Part shown: positions 50,587 to 64,000 of the stretch, one piece after another
How the letters are laid out: each line of letters begins with the position of its first letter
Numbering within the stretch: the first letter of the stretch is position 1
Source of the DNA: Gordionus sp. m RMFG-2023
Lineage: Eukaryota; Nematomorpha; Gordioida; Chordodea; Parachordodidae
Assembly: GCF_954871325.1 (NCBI RefSeq)
Contig: NC_088776.1
Location: 59,234,954 to 59,298,953, forward strand
Length of the DNA: 64,000 nucleotides
Direction: 5' to 3'
Notes under the pieces: model-generated
The model's input: the letters and a program-made list of their open reading frames with translations, nothing else
The model's database searches: none
Told to the model about the DNA's origin: nothing
Translations under genes and position numbers: made by a program

Positions 50587-53500
50587 GTGTAAGATATAAG
50601 GTGCCTTCAAAGTCAAAATTCAAAATATGATAATGGTATTACTTTCAAACTAGATTTCGAAAATATAAAATTTTAACTTTGAACGCACTTAATATCATCT
50701 TCATTAATGAAAGATTTAGCCTAAATGAATATAAAAAAAATTTATAAAATATTAATAAACTTTTTCATGTTCCTTCACAATCCGTTAATTTCAAATATAA
50801 CCTAAAAAAATAAATATTAATATATATTATTTAACTTTTTCCTTTTTCTTCATATTTAGTGTGCTAAGCAATCGTGTAATTTCTAAACCTTCACAATTTT
50901 TTTGATGAATAAGTAATATTTTAAAAATAAATTATATATTTACCCATGATATAGAAGATTCCCTTGATTTAAGGTATAGGGTGCCTTCAAAGTCAAAATT
51001 CAAAATATGATAATGGTATTCGTTTCAAACTAGATTTCGAACATTTAAAATTTTAACTTTGAACGCACTTAATATCATCTTCATTAATGAATGATTTAGC
51101 CTAAATGAATATAAAATAAAATTTATAAAATATTAATAAACTTTTTCATTTTCCTTCACAATCCGTTAATTTCAAATATAACCTAAATAAATAAATATTA
51201 ATATATATTATTTAACTTTTTCATGTTTCTTTATATTTAATGTGCTAAGCAATCCTGTAATTTCCAAACCTTCACAAATTTTTTGATGAATAAGTAATAT
51301 TTTTAAAATAAATTATATATTTACCCATGATATAGAAGATTCCCTTGATATGGTTTAAGATATAGGGTGCCTTCAAAGTCAAAATTCAAAATATGATAAT
51401 GGTATTCGTTTCAAACTAGATTTTGAACATTTAAAATTTTAACTTTGAACGCACTTAATATCATCTTCATTAATGAAAGATTAAGCCTAAATGAATATAA
51501 AATAAAATTTATAAAATATTAATAAACTTTTTCATGTTCCTTCACAATCCGTTAATTTCAAATATAACCTAAATAAATAAATATTAATATATATTATTTA
51601 ACTTTTTCATGTTTCTTCATATTTGGTGTGGTAAGCAATCCTGTAATTTGCAAACCTTTATTATTTTTTTGATGAATAAGTAATATTTTTAAAATAAATT
51701 ATATATTTACCCATGATATAGAAGATTTCCTTGATATGGTGTAAGATATAAGGTGCCTTCAAAGTCAAAATTCAAAATATGATAATGGTATTCCTTTCAA
51801 ACTAGATTTCGAAAATATAAAATTTTAACTTTGAACGCACTTAATATCATCTTCATTAATGAAAGATTTAGCCCTAAATGAATATAAAAAAAAATTTATA
51901 AAATATTAATAAACTTTTTCATGTTCCTTCACAATCCGTTCAAATATAACCTAAATAAATAAATATTAATATATATTATTTAACTTTTTCCTTTTTCTTC
52001 ATATTTAGTGTGCTAAGCAATCCTGTAATTTCCAAACCTTTACAATTTTTTTGATGAATAAGTAATATTTTTAAAATAAATTATATATTTACCCATGATA
52101 TAGAAGATTTCCTTGATATGGTGTAAGATATAGGATGCCTTCAAAGTCAAAATTCAAAATATGATAATGGTATTCCTTTCCAACTAGATTTCGAAAATAT
52201 AAAATTTTAACTTTGAACGCACTTAATATCATCTTCATTAATGAAAGATTTAGCCTAAATGAATATAAAATAAAATTTATAAAATATTAATAAACTTTTT
52301 CATGTTCCTTCACAATCCGTTAATTTCAAATATAACCTAAATAAATAAATATTAATATATATTATTTAACTTTTTCATGTTTCTTCATATTTAGTGTGGT
52401 AAGCAATCCTGTAATTTCCAAACCTTTATTATTTTTTTGATGAATAAGTAATATTTTTAAAATAAATTATATATTTACCCATGATATAGAAGATTTCCTT
52501 GATATGGTGTAAGATATAAGGTGCCTTCAAAGTCAAAATTCAAAATATGATAATGGTATTCCTTTCAAACTAGATTTCGAAAATATAAAATTTTAACTTT
52601 GAACGCACTTAATATCATCTTCATTAATGAAAGATTTAGCCTAAATGAATATAAAAAAAATTTTATAAAATATTAATAAACTTTTTCATGTTCCTTCACA
52701 ATCCGTTCAAATATAACCTAAATAAATAAATATTAATATATATTATTTAACTTTTTCCTTTTTCTTCATATTTAGTGTGCTAAGCAATCCTGTAATTTCC
52801 AAACCTTTACAATTTTTTTGATGAATAAGTAATATTTTTAAAATAAATTATATATTTACCCATGATATAGAAGATTTCCTTGATATGGTGTAAGATATAG
52901 GATGCCTTCAAAGTCAAAATTCAAAATATGATAATGGTATTCCTTTCCAACTAGATTTCGAAAATATAAAATTTTAACTTTGAACGCACTTAATATCATC
53001 TTCATTAATGAAAGATTTAGCCTAAATGAATATAAAATAAAATTTATAAAATATTAATAAACTTTTTCATGTTCCTTCACAATCCGTTAATTTCAAATAT
53101 AATAAAATAAATAAATATTAATATATATTATTTAACTTTTTCATGTTTCTTTATATTTAGTGTGCTAAGCAATCCTGTAATTTCAATACCTTTAGAATTT
53201 TTTTGATGAATAAGTAATATTTTTAAAATAAATTATATATTTACCCATGATATAGAAGATTTCCTTGATATGGTTTAAGATATAGGGTGCCTTCAAAGTC
53301 AAAATTCAAAATATGATAATAGTATTCCTTTCAAACTAGATTTCGAACATTTAAAATTTTAACTTTGAACGCACTTAATATCATCTTCATTAATGAAAGA
53401 TTTAGCCTAAATGAATATAAAAAAAATTTATAAAATATTAATAAACTTTTTCATGTTCCTTCACAATCCGTTCAAATATAACCTAAATAAATAAATATTA

Positions 53501-56159
53501 ATATAGATTATTTAACTTTTTCATGTTTCTTCATATTTAGTGTGCTAAGCAATCCTGTAATTTCCAAACCTTTATTATTTTTTTGATGAATAAGTAATAT
53601 TTTTAAAATAAATTATATATTTACCCATGATATAGAAGATTCCCTTGATATGGTTTAAGATATAGGGCGCCTTCAAAGTCAAAATTCAAAATATGATAAT
53701 GGTATTCGTTTCAAACTAGATTTCGAACATTTAAAATTTTAACTTTGAACGCACTTAATATCATCTTCATTAATGAATGATTTAGCCTAAATGAATATAA
53801 AATAAATATTATAAAATATTAATACACTTTTTCATGTTCCTTCACAATCCGTTAATTTCAAATATAACCTAAATAAACAAATATTAATATATATTATTTA
53901 ACTTTTTCATATTTCATTATATTTAGTGTGTTAAGCAATCCTGTAATTTCCAAACCTTTACAATTTTTTTGATTAATAAATAATATTTTTAAAATAAATT
54001 ATATATTTACCCATGATATAGAAGATTCCCTTGATATGGTTTAAGATATAGGGTGCCTTCAAAGTCAAAATTCAAAATATGATAATGGTATTCGTTTCAA
54101 ACTAGATTTCGAACATTTAAAATTTTAACTTTGAACGCACTTAATATCATCTTCATAATGAATAATTTAGCCTAAATGAATATAAAATAAAATTTATAAA
54201 ATATTAATATACTTTTTCATGTTCCTTTATATTTAGTATGCTAAGCAATCCTGTAATTTCAATACCTTTAGAATTTTTTTGATGAATAGGTAATATTTTT
54301 AAAATAAATTATAAATTTACCCATGATATAAAAGATTCCCTTGATATGGTTTAAGATATAGGGTGCATTCAAAGTCAAAATTCAAAATATGATAATGGTA
54401 TTCGTTTCAAACTAGATTTCGAACATTTAAAATTTTAACTTTGAACGCACTTAATATCATCTTCATTAATGAATGATTTAGCCTAAATGAATATAAAATA
54501 AAATTTATAAAATATTAATATACTTTTTCATGTTCCTTCACAATCCGTTAATTTCAAATATAACCTAAATAAATAAATATTAATATATATTATTTAACTT
54601 TTTCATGTTTCTTTATATTTAGTGTGCTAAGCAATCCTGTAATTTCCAAACCTTCACAATTATTTTGATGAATAAGTAATATTTTTAAAATAAATTAAAT
54701 ATTTACCCATGATATAGAAGATTCCCTTGATATGGTTTAAGATATAGGGTGCCTTCAAAGTCAAAATTCAAAATATGATAATGGTATTCGTTTCAAACTA
54801 GATTTCGAAAATTTAAAATTTTAACTTTGAACGCACTTAATATCATCTTCATTAATGAAAGATTTAGCCTAAATGAATATAAAAAAAAATTTATAAAATA
54901 TTATTAATCTTTTTCATGCTCCTTCACAATCCGTTAATTTCAAATATAACCTAAATAAATAAATATTAATATATATTATTTAACTTTTTCATGTTTCTTT
55001 ATATTTAGTATGCTAAGCAATCCTGTAATTTCCAAACCTTTACAATTTTTTTGATTAATAAATAATATTTTTAAAATAAATTATATATTTACCCATGATA
55101 TAGAAGATTCCCTTGATATGGTTTAAGATATAGGGTGCCTTCAAAGTCAAAATTCAAAATATGATAATGGTATTCGTTTCAAACTAGATTTCGAACATTT
55201 AAAATTTTAACTTTGAACGCACTTAATATCATCTTCAATGAATAATTTAGCCTAAATGAATATAAAATAAAATTTATAAAATATTAATATACTTTTTCAT
55301 GTTCCTTTATATTTAGTATGCTAAGCAATCCTGTAATTTCAATACCTTTAGAATTTTTTTGATGAATAGGTAATATTTTTAAAATAAATTATAAATTTAC
55401 CCATGATATAAAAGATTCCCTTGATATGGTTTAAGATATAGGGTGCATTCAAAGTCAAAATTCAAAATATGATAATGGTATTCGTTTCAAACTAGATTTC
55501 GAACATTTAAAATTTTAACTTTGAACGCACTTAATATCATCTTCATTAATGAATGATTTAGCCTAAATGAATATAAAATAAATATTATAAAATATTAATA
55601 CAATTTTTCATGTTCCTTCACAATCCGTTAATTTCAAATATAACCTAAATAAATAAATATTAATATATATTATTTAACTTTTTCATGTTTCTTTATATTT
55701 AGTGTGCTAAGCAATCCTGTAATTTCAATACCTTTAGAATTTTTTTGATGAATAGGTAATATTTTTAAAATAAATTATAAATTTACCCATGATATAAAAG
55801 ATTCCCTTGATATGGTTTAAGATATAGGGTGCCTTCAAAGTCAAAATTCAAAATATGATAATGGTATTCGTTTCAAACTAGATTTCGAACATTTAAAATT
55901 TTAACTTTGAACGCACTTAATATCATCTTCATTAATGAATGATTTAGCCTAAATGAATATAAAATAAAATTTATAAAATATTAATATACTTTTTCATGTT
56001 CCTTCACAATCCGTTAATTTCAAATATAACCTAAATATTATTTAACTTTTTCATGTTTCTTAATATTTAGTGTGCTAAGCAATCCTGTAATTTCCAAACC
56101 TTCACAATTATTTTGATGAATAAGTAATATTTTTAAAATAAATTAAATATATACCCATG

Positions 56160-59100
56160 ATATAGAAGATTCCCTTGATATGGTTTAAGATATAGGGTGC
56201 CTTCAAAGTCAAAATTCAAAATATGATAATGGTATTCGTTTCAAACTAGATTTCGAAAATTTAAAATTTTAACTTTGAACGCACTTAATATCATCTTCAT
56301 TAATGAAAGATTTAGCCTAAATGAATATAAAAAAAAATTTATAAAATATTAATAAACTTTTTCATGCTCCTTCACAATCCGTTAATTTCAAATATAACCT
56401 AAATAAATAAATATTAATATATATTATTTAACTTTTTCATGTTTCTTTATATTTAGTGTGCTAAGCAATCCTGTAATTTCAATACCTTTAGAATTTTTTT
56501 AATGAATAGGTAATATTTTTAAAATATTATAAATTTACCCATGATATAAAAGATTCCCTTGATATGGTTTAAGATATAGGGTGCCTTCAAAGTCAAAATT
56601 CAAAATATGATAATGGTATTCGTTTCAAACTAGATTTCGAACATTTAAAATTTTAACTTTGAACGCACTTAATATCATCTTCATTAATGAAAGATTTAGC
56701 CTAAATGAATATAAAATAAAATTTATAAAATATTTATATACTTTTTCATGTTCCTTCACAATCCGTTAATTTCAAATATAACCTAAATAAATAAATATTA
56801 ATATATATTATTTAACTTTTTCATGTTTCTTTATATTTAATGTGCTAAGCAATCCTGTAATTTCCAAACCTTCACAATTTTTTTGATGAATAAGTAATAT
56901 TTTTAAAATAAATTATATATTTACCCATGATATAGAAGATTCCCTTGATATGGTTTAAGATATAGGGTGCCTTCAAAGTCAAAATTCAAAATATGATAAT
57001 GGTATTCGTTTATTTCGAAAATTTAAAATTTTAACTTTGAACGCACTTAATATCATCTTCATTAATGAATGATTTAGCCTAAATGAATATAAAATAAAAT
57101 TTATAAAATATTTATATACTTTTTCATGTTCCTTCACAATCCGTTAATTTCAAATATAACCTAAATAAATAAATATTAATATATATTATTTATCTTTTTC
57201 ATGTTTCTTTATATTTAGTGTGTTAAGCAATCCTGTAATTTCCAAACCTTTACAATTTTTTTGATGAATAAGTAATATTTTTAAAATAAATTATATATTT
57301 ACCCATGATATAGAAGATTTCATGATATGGTTTTAGATATAGGGTGCCTTCAAAGTCAAAATTCAAAATATGATAATGGTATTCGTTTCAAACTAGATTT
57401 CGAACATTTAAAATTTTAACTTTGAACGCACTTAATATCATCTTCATTAATGAATGATTTAGCCTAAATGAATATAAAATAAAATTTATAAAATATTTAT
57501 ATACTTTTTCATGTTCCTTCACAATCCGTTAATTTCAAATATAACCTAAATAAATAAATATTAATATATATTATTTAACTTTTTCATGTTTCTTTATATT
57601 TAATGTGCTAAGCAATCCGGTAATTTCCAAACCTTCACAATTTTTTTGATGAATAAGTAATATTTTTAAAATAAATTATATATTTACCCATGATATAGAA
57701 GATTCCCTTGATATGGTTTAAGATATAGGGTGCCTTCAAAGTCAAAATTCAAAATATGATAATGGTATTCGTTTCAAACTAGATTTCGAACATTTAAAAT
57801 TTTAACTTTGAACGCACTTAATATCATCTTCATTAATGAATGATTTAGCCTAAATGAATATAAAATAAATATTATAAAATATTAATACACTTTTTCATGT
57901 TCCTTCACTATCCGTTAATTTCAAATATAACCTAAATAAACAAATATTAATATATATTATTTAACTTTTTCATATTTCTTTATATTTAGTGTGTTAAGCA
58001 ATCCTGTAATTTCCAAACCTTTACAATTTTTTTGATTAATAAATAATATTTTTAAAATAAATTATACCATGATATAGAAGATTTCCTTGATATGGTTTAA
58101 GATATAGGGTGCCTTAAAAGTCAAAATTCAAAATATGATAATGGTATTCGTTTCAAACTAGATTTCGAACATTTAAAATTTTAACTTTGAACGCACTTAA
58201 TATCATCTTCATTAATGAATAATTTAGCCTAAATGAATATAAAATAAAATTTATAAAATATTTATATACTTTTTCATGTTCCTTCACAATCCGTTAATTT
58301 CAAATATAACCTAAATAAATATTAATATATATTATTTAACTTTTTCATGTTTCTTTATATTTAATGTGCTAAGCAATCCTGTAATTTCCAAACCTTCACA
58401 ATTTTTTTGATGAATAAGTAATATTTTTAAAATAAATTATAAATTTACCCATGATATAAAAGATTCCCTTGATATGGTTTAAGATATAGGGTGCCTTCAA
58501 AGTCAAAATTCAAAATATGATAATGGTATTCGTTTCAAACTAGATTTCGAACATTTAAAATTTTAACTTTGAACGCACTTAATATCATCTTCATTAATGA
58601 AAGATTTAGCCTAAATGAATATAAAATAAAATTTATAAAATATTTATATACTTTTTCATGTTCCTTCACAATCCGTTAATTTCAAATATAACCTAAATAA
58701 ATAAATATTAATATATATTATTTAACTTTTTCATGTTTCTTTATATTTAATGTGCTAAGCAATCCTGTAATTTCCAAACCTTCACAATTTTTTTGATGAA
58801 TAAGTAATATTTTTAAAATAAATTATATATTTACCCATGATATAGAAGATTCCCTTGATATGGTTTAAGATATAGGGTGCCTTCAAAGTCAAAATTCAAA
58901 ATATGATAATGGTATTCGTTTCAAACTAGATTTCGAAAATTTAAAATTTTAACTTTGAACGCACTTAATATCATCTTCATTAATGAAAGATTTAGCCTAA
59001 ATGAATATAAAAAAAAATTTATAAAATATTAATAAACTTTTTCATGCTCCTTCACAATCCGTTAATTTCAAATATAACCTAAATAAATAAATATTAATAT

Positions 59101-61660
59101 ATATTATTTAACTTTTTCATGTTTCTTTATATTTAGTGTGCTAAGCAATCCTGTAATTTCAATACCTTTAGAATTTTTTTAATGAATAGGTAATATTTTT
59201 AAAATAAATTATAAATTTACCCATGATATAAAAGATTCCCTTGATATGGTTTAAGATATAGGGTGCCTTCAAAGTCAAAATTCAAAATATGATAATGGTA
59301 TTCGTTTCAAACTAGATTTCGAACATTTAAAATTTTAACTTTGAACGCACTTAATATCATCTTCATTAATGAAAGATTTAGCCTAAATGAATATAAAATA
59401 AAATTTATAAAATATTTATATACTTTTTCATGTTCCTTCACAATCCGTTAATTTCAAATATAACCTAAATAAATAAATATTAATATATATTATTTAACTT
59501 TTTCATGTTTCTTTATATTTAATGTGCTAAGCAATCCTGTAATTTCCAAACCTTCACAATTTTTTTGATGAATAAGTAATATTTTTAAAATAAATTATAT
59601 ATTTACCCATGATATAGAAGATTCCCTTGATATGGTTTAAGATATAGGGTGCCTTCAAAGTCAAAATTCAAAATATGATAATGGTATTCGTTTATTTCGA
59701 AAATTTAAAATTTTAACTTTGAACGCACTTAATATCATCTTCATTAATGAATGATTTAGCCTAAATGAATATAAAATAAAATTTATAAAATATTTATATA
59801 CTTTTTCATGTTCCTTCACAATCCGTTAATTTCAAATATAACCTAAATAAATAAATATTAATATATATTATTTATCTTTTTCATGTTTCTTTATATTTAG
59901 TGTGTTAAGCAATCCTGTAATTTCCAAACCTTTACAATTTTTTTGATGAATAAGTAATATTTTTAAAATAAATTATATATTTACCCATGATATAGAAGAT
60001 TTCATGATATGGTTTTAGATATAGGGTGCCTTCAAAGTCAAAATTCAAAATATGATAATGGTATTCGTTTCAAACTAGATTTCGAACATTTAAAATTTTA
60101 ACTTTGAACGCACTTAATATCATCTTCATTAATGAATGATTTAGCCTAAATGAATATAAAATAAAATTTATAAAATATTTATATACTTTTTCATGTTCCT
60201 TCACAATCCGTTAATTTCAAATATAACCTAAATAAATAAATATTAATATATATTATTTAACTTTTTCATGTTTCTTTATATTTAATGTGCTAAGCAATCC
60301 GGTAATTTCCAAACCTTCACAATTTTTTTGATGAATAAGTAATATTTTTAAAATAAATTATATATTTACCCATGATATAGAAGATTCCCTTGATATGGTT
60401 TAAGATATAGGGTGCCTTCAAAGTCAAAATTCAAAATATGATAATGGTATTCGTTTCAAACTAGATTTCGAACATTTAAAATTTTAACTTTGAACGCACT
60501 TAATATCATCTTCATTAATGAATGATTTAGCCTAAATGAATATAAAATAAATATTATAAAATATTAATACACTTTTTCATGTTCCTTCACTATCCGTTAA
60601 TTTCAAATATAACCTAAATAAACAAATATTAATATATATTATTTAACTTTTTCATATTTCTTTATATTTAGTGTGTTAAGCAATCCTGTAATTTCCAAAC
60701 CTTTACAATTTTTTTGATTAATAAATAATATTTTTAAAATAAATTATACCATGATATAGAAGATTTCCTTGATATGGTTTAAGATATAGGGTGCCTTAAA
60801 AGTCAAAATTCAAAATATGATAATGGTATTCGTTTCAAACTAGATTTCGAACATTTAAAATTTTAACTTTGAACGCACTTAATATCATCTTCATTAATGA
60901 ATAATTTAGCCTAAATGAATATAAAATAAAATTTATAAAATATTTATATACTTTTTCATGTTCCTTCACAATCCGTTAATTTCAAATATAACCTAAATAA
61001 ATATTAATATATATTATTTAACTTTTTCATGTTTCTTTATATTTAATGTGCTAAGCAATCCTGTAATTTCCAAACCTTCACAATTTTTTTGATGAATAAG
61101 TAATATTTTTAAAATAAATTATAAATTTACCCATGATATAAAAGATTCCCTTGATATGGTTTAAGATATAGGGTGCCTTCAAAGTCAAAATTCAAAATAT
61201 GATAATGGTATTCGTTTCAAACTAGATTTCGAACATTTAAAATTTTAACTTTGAACGCACTTAATATCATCTTCATTAATGAAAGATTTAGCCTAAATGA
61301 ATATAAAATAAAATTTATAAAATATTTATATACTTTTTCATGTTCCTTCACAATCCGTTAATTTCAAATATAACCTAAATAAATAAATATTAATATATAT
61401 TATTTAACTTTTTCATGTTTCTTTATATTTAATGTGCTAAGCAATCCTGTAATTTCCAAACCTTCACAATTTTTTTGATGAATAAGTAATATTTTTAAAA
61501 TAAATTATATATTTACCCATGATATAGAAGATTCCCTTGATATGGTTTAAGATATAGGGTGCCTTCAAAGTCAAAATTCAAAATATGATAATGGTATTCG
61601 TTTCAAACTAGATTTCGAAAATTTAAAATTTTAACTTTGAACGCACTTAATATCATCTTC
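56160..61660. repeat. Tandem 2,682-bp duplication (seven monomers)
   Basis: Four private variants each recur at exactly 2,682 bp: a TCGTTTATTTCG deletion at 57009 and 59691, GATTTCATGATATGG near 57317 and 59999, CCGG at 57617 and 60299, and ATTATACCATG at 58061 and 60743. The last appears a third time at 62662 (1,919 bp on, five monomers), so a partial further copy follows. Confidence 0.9.
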
Positions 61661-64000
61661 ATTAATGAATGATTTAGCCTAAATGAATATAAAATAAAAT
61701 TTATAAAATATTTATATACTTTTTCATGTTCCTTCACAATCCGTTAATTTCAAATATAACCTAAATAAATAAATATTAATATATATTATTTATCTTTTTC
61801 ATGTTTCTTTATATTTAATGTGCTAAGCAATCCTGTAATTTCCAAACCTTCACAATTTTTTTGATGAATAAGTAATATTTTTAAAATAAATTATATATTT
61901 ACCCATGATATAGAAGATTCCCTTGATATGGTTTAAGATATAGGGTGCCTTCAAAGTCAAAATTCAAAATATGATAATGGTATTCGTTTCAAACTAGATT
62001 TCGAACATTTAAAATTTTAACTTTGAACGCACTTAATATCATCTTCATTAATGAATGATTTAGCCTAAATGAATATAAAATAAAATTTATAAAATATTTA
62101 TATACTTTTTCATGTTCCTTCACAATCCGTTAATTTCAAATATAACCTAAATAAATAAATATTAATATATATTATTTAACTTTTTCATGTTTCTTTATAT
62201 TTAATGTGCTAAGCAATCCTGTAATTTCCAAACCTTCACAATTTTTTTGATGAATAAGTAATATTTTTAAAATAAATTATATATTTACCCATGATATAGA
62301 AGATTCCCTTGATATGGTTTAAGATATAGGGTGCCTTCAAAGTCAAAATTCAAAATATGATAATGGTATTCGTTTCAAACTAGATTTCGAACATTTAAAA
62401 TTTTAACTTTGAACGCACTTAATATCATCTTCATTAATGAATGATTTAGCCTAAATGAATATAAAATAAATATTATAAAATATTAATACACTTTTTCATG
62501 TTCCTTCACAATCCGTTAATTTCAAATATAACCTAAATAAACAAATATTAATATATATTATTTAACTTTTTCATATTTCTTTATATTTAGTGTGTTAAGC
62601 AATCCTGTAATTTCCAAACCTTTACAATTTTTTTGATTAATAAATAATATTTTTAAAATAAATTATACCATGATATAGAAGATTTCCTTGATATGGTTTA
62701 AGATATAGGGTGCCTTAAAAGTCAAAATTCAAAATATGATAATGGTATTCGTTTCAAACTAGATTTCGAACATTTAAAATTTTAACTTTGAACGCACTTA
62801 ATATCATCTTCATTAATGAATAATTTAGCCTAAATGAATATAAAATAAAATTTATAAAATATTTATATACTTTTTCATGTTCCTTCACAATCCGTTAATT
62901 TCAAATATAACCTAAATAAATATTAATATATATTATTTAACTTTTTCATGTTTCTTTATATTTAATGTGCTAAGCAATCCTGTAATTTCCAAACCTTCAC
63001 AATTTTTTTGATGAATAAGTAATATTTTTAAAATAAATTATATATTTACCCATGATATAGAAGATTCTTTTGATATGGTTTAAGATATAGGGTGCCTTCA
63101 AAGTCAAAATTCAAAATATGATAATGGTATTCGTTTCAAACTAGATTTCGAACATTTAAAATTTTAACTTTGAACGCACTTAATATCATCTTCATTAATG
63201 AAAAATTTAGCCTAAATGAATATAAAATAAAATTTATAAAATATTAATAAACTTTATCATGTTCCTTCACAATCCGTTAATTTCAAATATAACCTAAATA
63301 AATAAATATTAATATATATTATTTAACTTTTTCATGTTTCTTTATATTTAGTGTGCTAAGCAATCCTGTAATTTCAATACCTTTAGAATTTTTTTGATGA
63401 ATAGGTAATATTTTTAAAATAAATTATAAATTTACCCATGATATAAAAGATTCCCTTGATATGGTTTAAGATATAGGGTGCATTCAAAGTCAAAATTCAA
63501 AATATGATAATGGTATTCGTTTCAAACTAGATTTCGAAAATTTAAAATTTTAACTTTGAACGCACTTAATATCATCTTCATTAATGAATGATTTAGCCTA
63601 AATGAATATAAAATAAATATTATAAAATATTAATACACTTTTTCATGTTCCTTCACAATCCGTTAATTTCAAATATAACCTAAATAAATAAATATTAATA
63701 TATATTATTTAACTTTTTCATGTTTCTTCATATTTAGTGTGCTAAGCAATCCTGTAATTTCCAAACCTTTATAATTTTTTTGATGAATAAGTAATATTTT
63801 TAAAATAAATTATATATTTACCCATGATATAGAAGATTTCCTTGATATGGTGTAAGATATAGGGTGCCTTCAAAGTCAAAATTCAAAATATGATAATGGT
63901 ATTCGTTTCAAACTAGATTTCGAAAATTTAAAATTTTAACTTTGAACGCACTTAATATCATCTTCATTAATGAATGATTTAGCCTAAATGAATATAAAAT

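Larger units (their letters stand above)
28421..64000. repeat. Satellite array, about 386-bp monomer, about 92 copies
   Basis: One uninterrupted head-to-tail array runs past the window end. The anchor TTCCTTCACAATCCGTTAAT recurs about every 386 bp (28544, 28930, 29311, 29697, 30083 and so on), and GAACGCACTTAATATCATCT is present in almost every copy. The monomer is about 77-80% AT. Length variants come from small deletions, such as an 18-bp loss in a TAAATAAATAAATATTAATA stretch (30083 to 30451) and a larger loss around 31222. Internal copies are nearly identical; the first unit at 28421 is the most diverged. No transposon, gene or inversion interrupts the array. There is no coding potential: the 74-codon frame at 34999-34775 is chance. 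The regularity and size suit a (peri)centromeric or other heterochromatic satellite, but the chromosomal position is inference. Confidence 0.97.

Noticed and set aside
28421-64000. CRISPR-like or gene-family reading of the regular repeat
   Set aside because: The whole 386-bp unit repeats with no unique spacers and no coding frame, so it is satellite DNA.

Overview
The window is AT-rich nuclear DNA from an animal, most likely an invertebrate. Three things support this: spliced genes with GT..AG introns and GC-richer exons, a secreted EGF plus discoidin (F5/8 type C) protein, and a MADF-type domain. I cannot name the species. An arthropod or another AT-rich invertebrate would fit, but nothing seen fixes the phylum.

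Layout. 1-3160 (+) holds the last six exons of the spliceosomal DEAH-box helicase DHX38/PRP16. About 3.2-6.5 kb is AT-rich, with a small unrecognised ORF and the exons of a MADF-like gene (-) that seems broken. 6.74-9.29 kb (-) is a dead non-LTR retrotransposon (LINE). 10.08-10.62 kb is a GC-rich, unidentified, coding-like fossil. 11.8-19.6 kb (-) is a complete six-exon class I fructose-bisphosphate aldolase gene of 366 residues, with intact catalytic residues; three of its five introns (1, 4 and 5) contain short DNA transposons. About 21.1-22.7 kb is another decayed, GC-richer, coding-like tract of unknown origin. 24.0-27.7 kb (-) is a nine-exon gene for a secreted protein of about 510 residues: signal peptide, two EGF domains, then an F5/8C domain. 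Its frame closes exactly if a 23-nt micro-exon is used.

From about 28.42 kb to the window end, more than 35 kb, the sequence is one uninterrupted satellite array with a monomer of about 386 bp, roughly 92 copies, all head to tail. It shows layered higher-order structure: a 773-bp dimer repeat, a 5,017-bp tandem duplication of 13 monomers with one dimer gained or lost between the copies, a 2,682-bp seven-monomer duplication, and blocks shared at offsets of 14,241 and about 23,000 bp. This is the most striking part of the window. It looks like (peri)centromeric or other heterochromatic satellite starting only about 0.7 kb upstream of the EGF/discoidin gene.

Two families of short non-autonomous DNA transposons are scattered through the gene-bearing part. 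One is a roughly 200-bp palindromic family with at least six copies and 8-bp target duplications, which is hAT-like. The other is a roughly 300-bp family with two copies. A separate 141-bp hAT-like element has perfect 8-bp duplications and sits against the end of one palindromic element. No tRNA, rRNA, CRISPR array or intact mobile element was found. All splice sites were read by eye and by comparison with remembered family sequences; no alignment was run.
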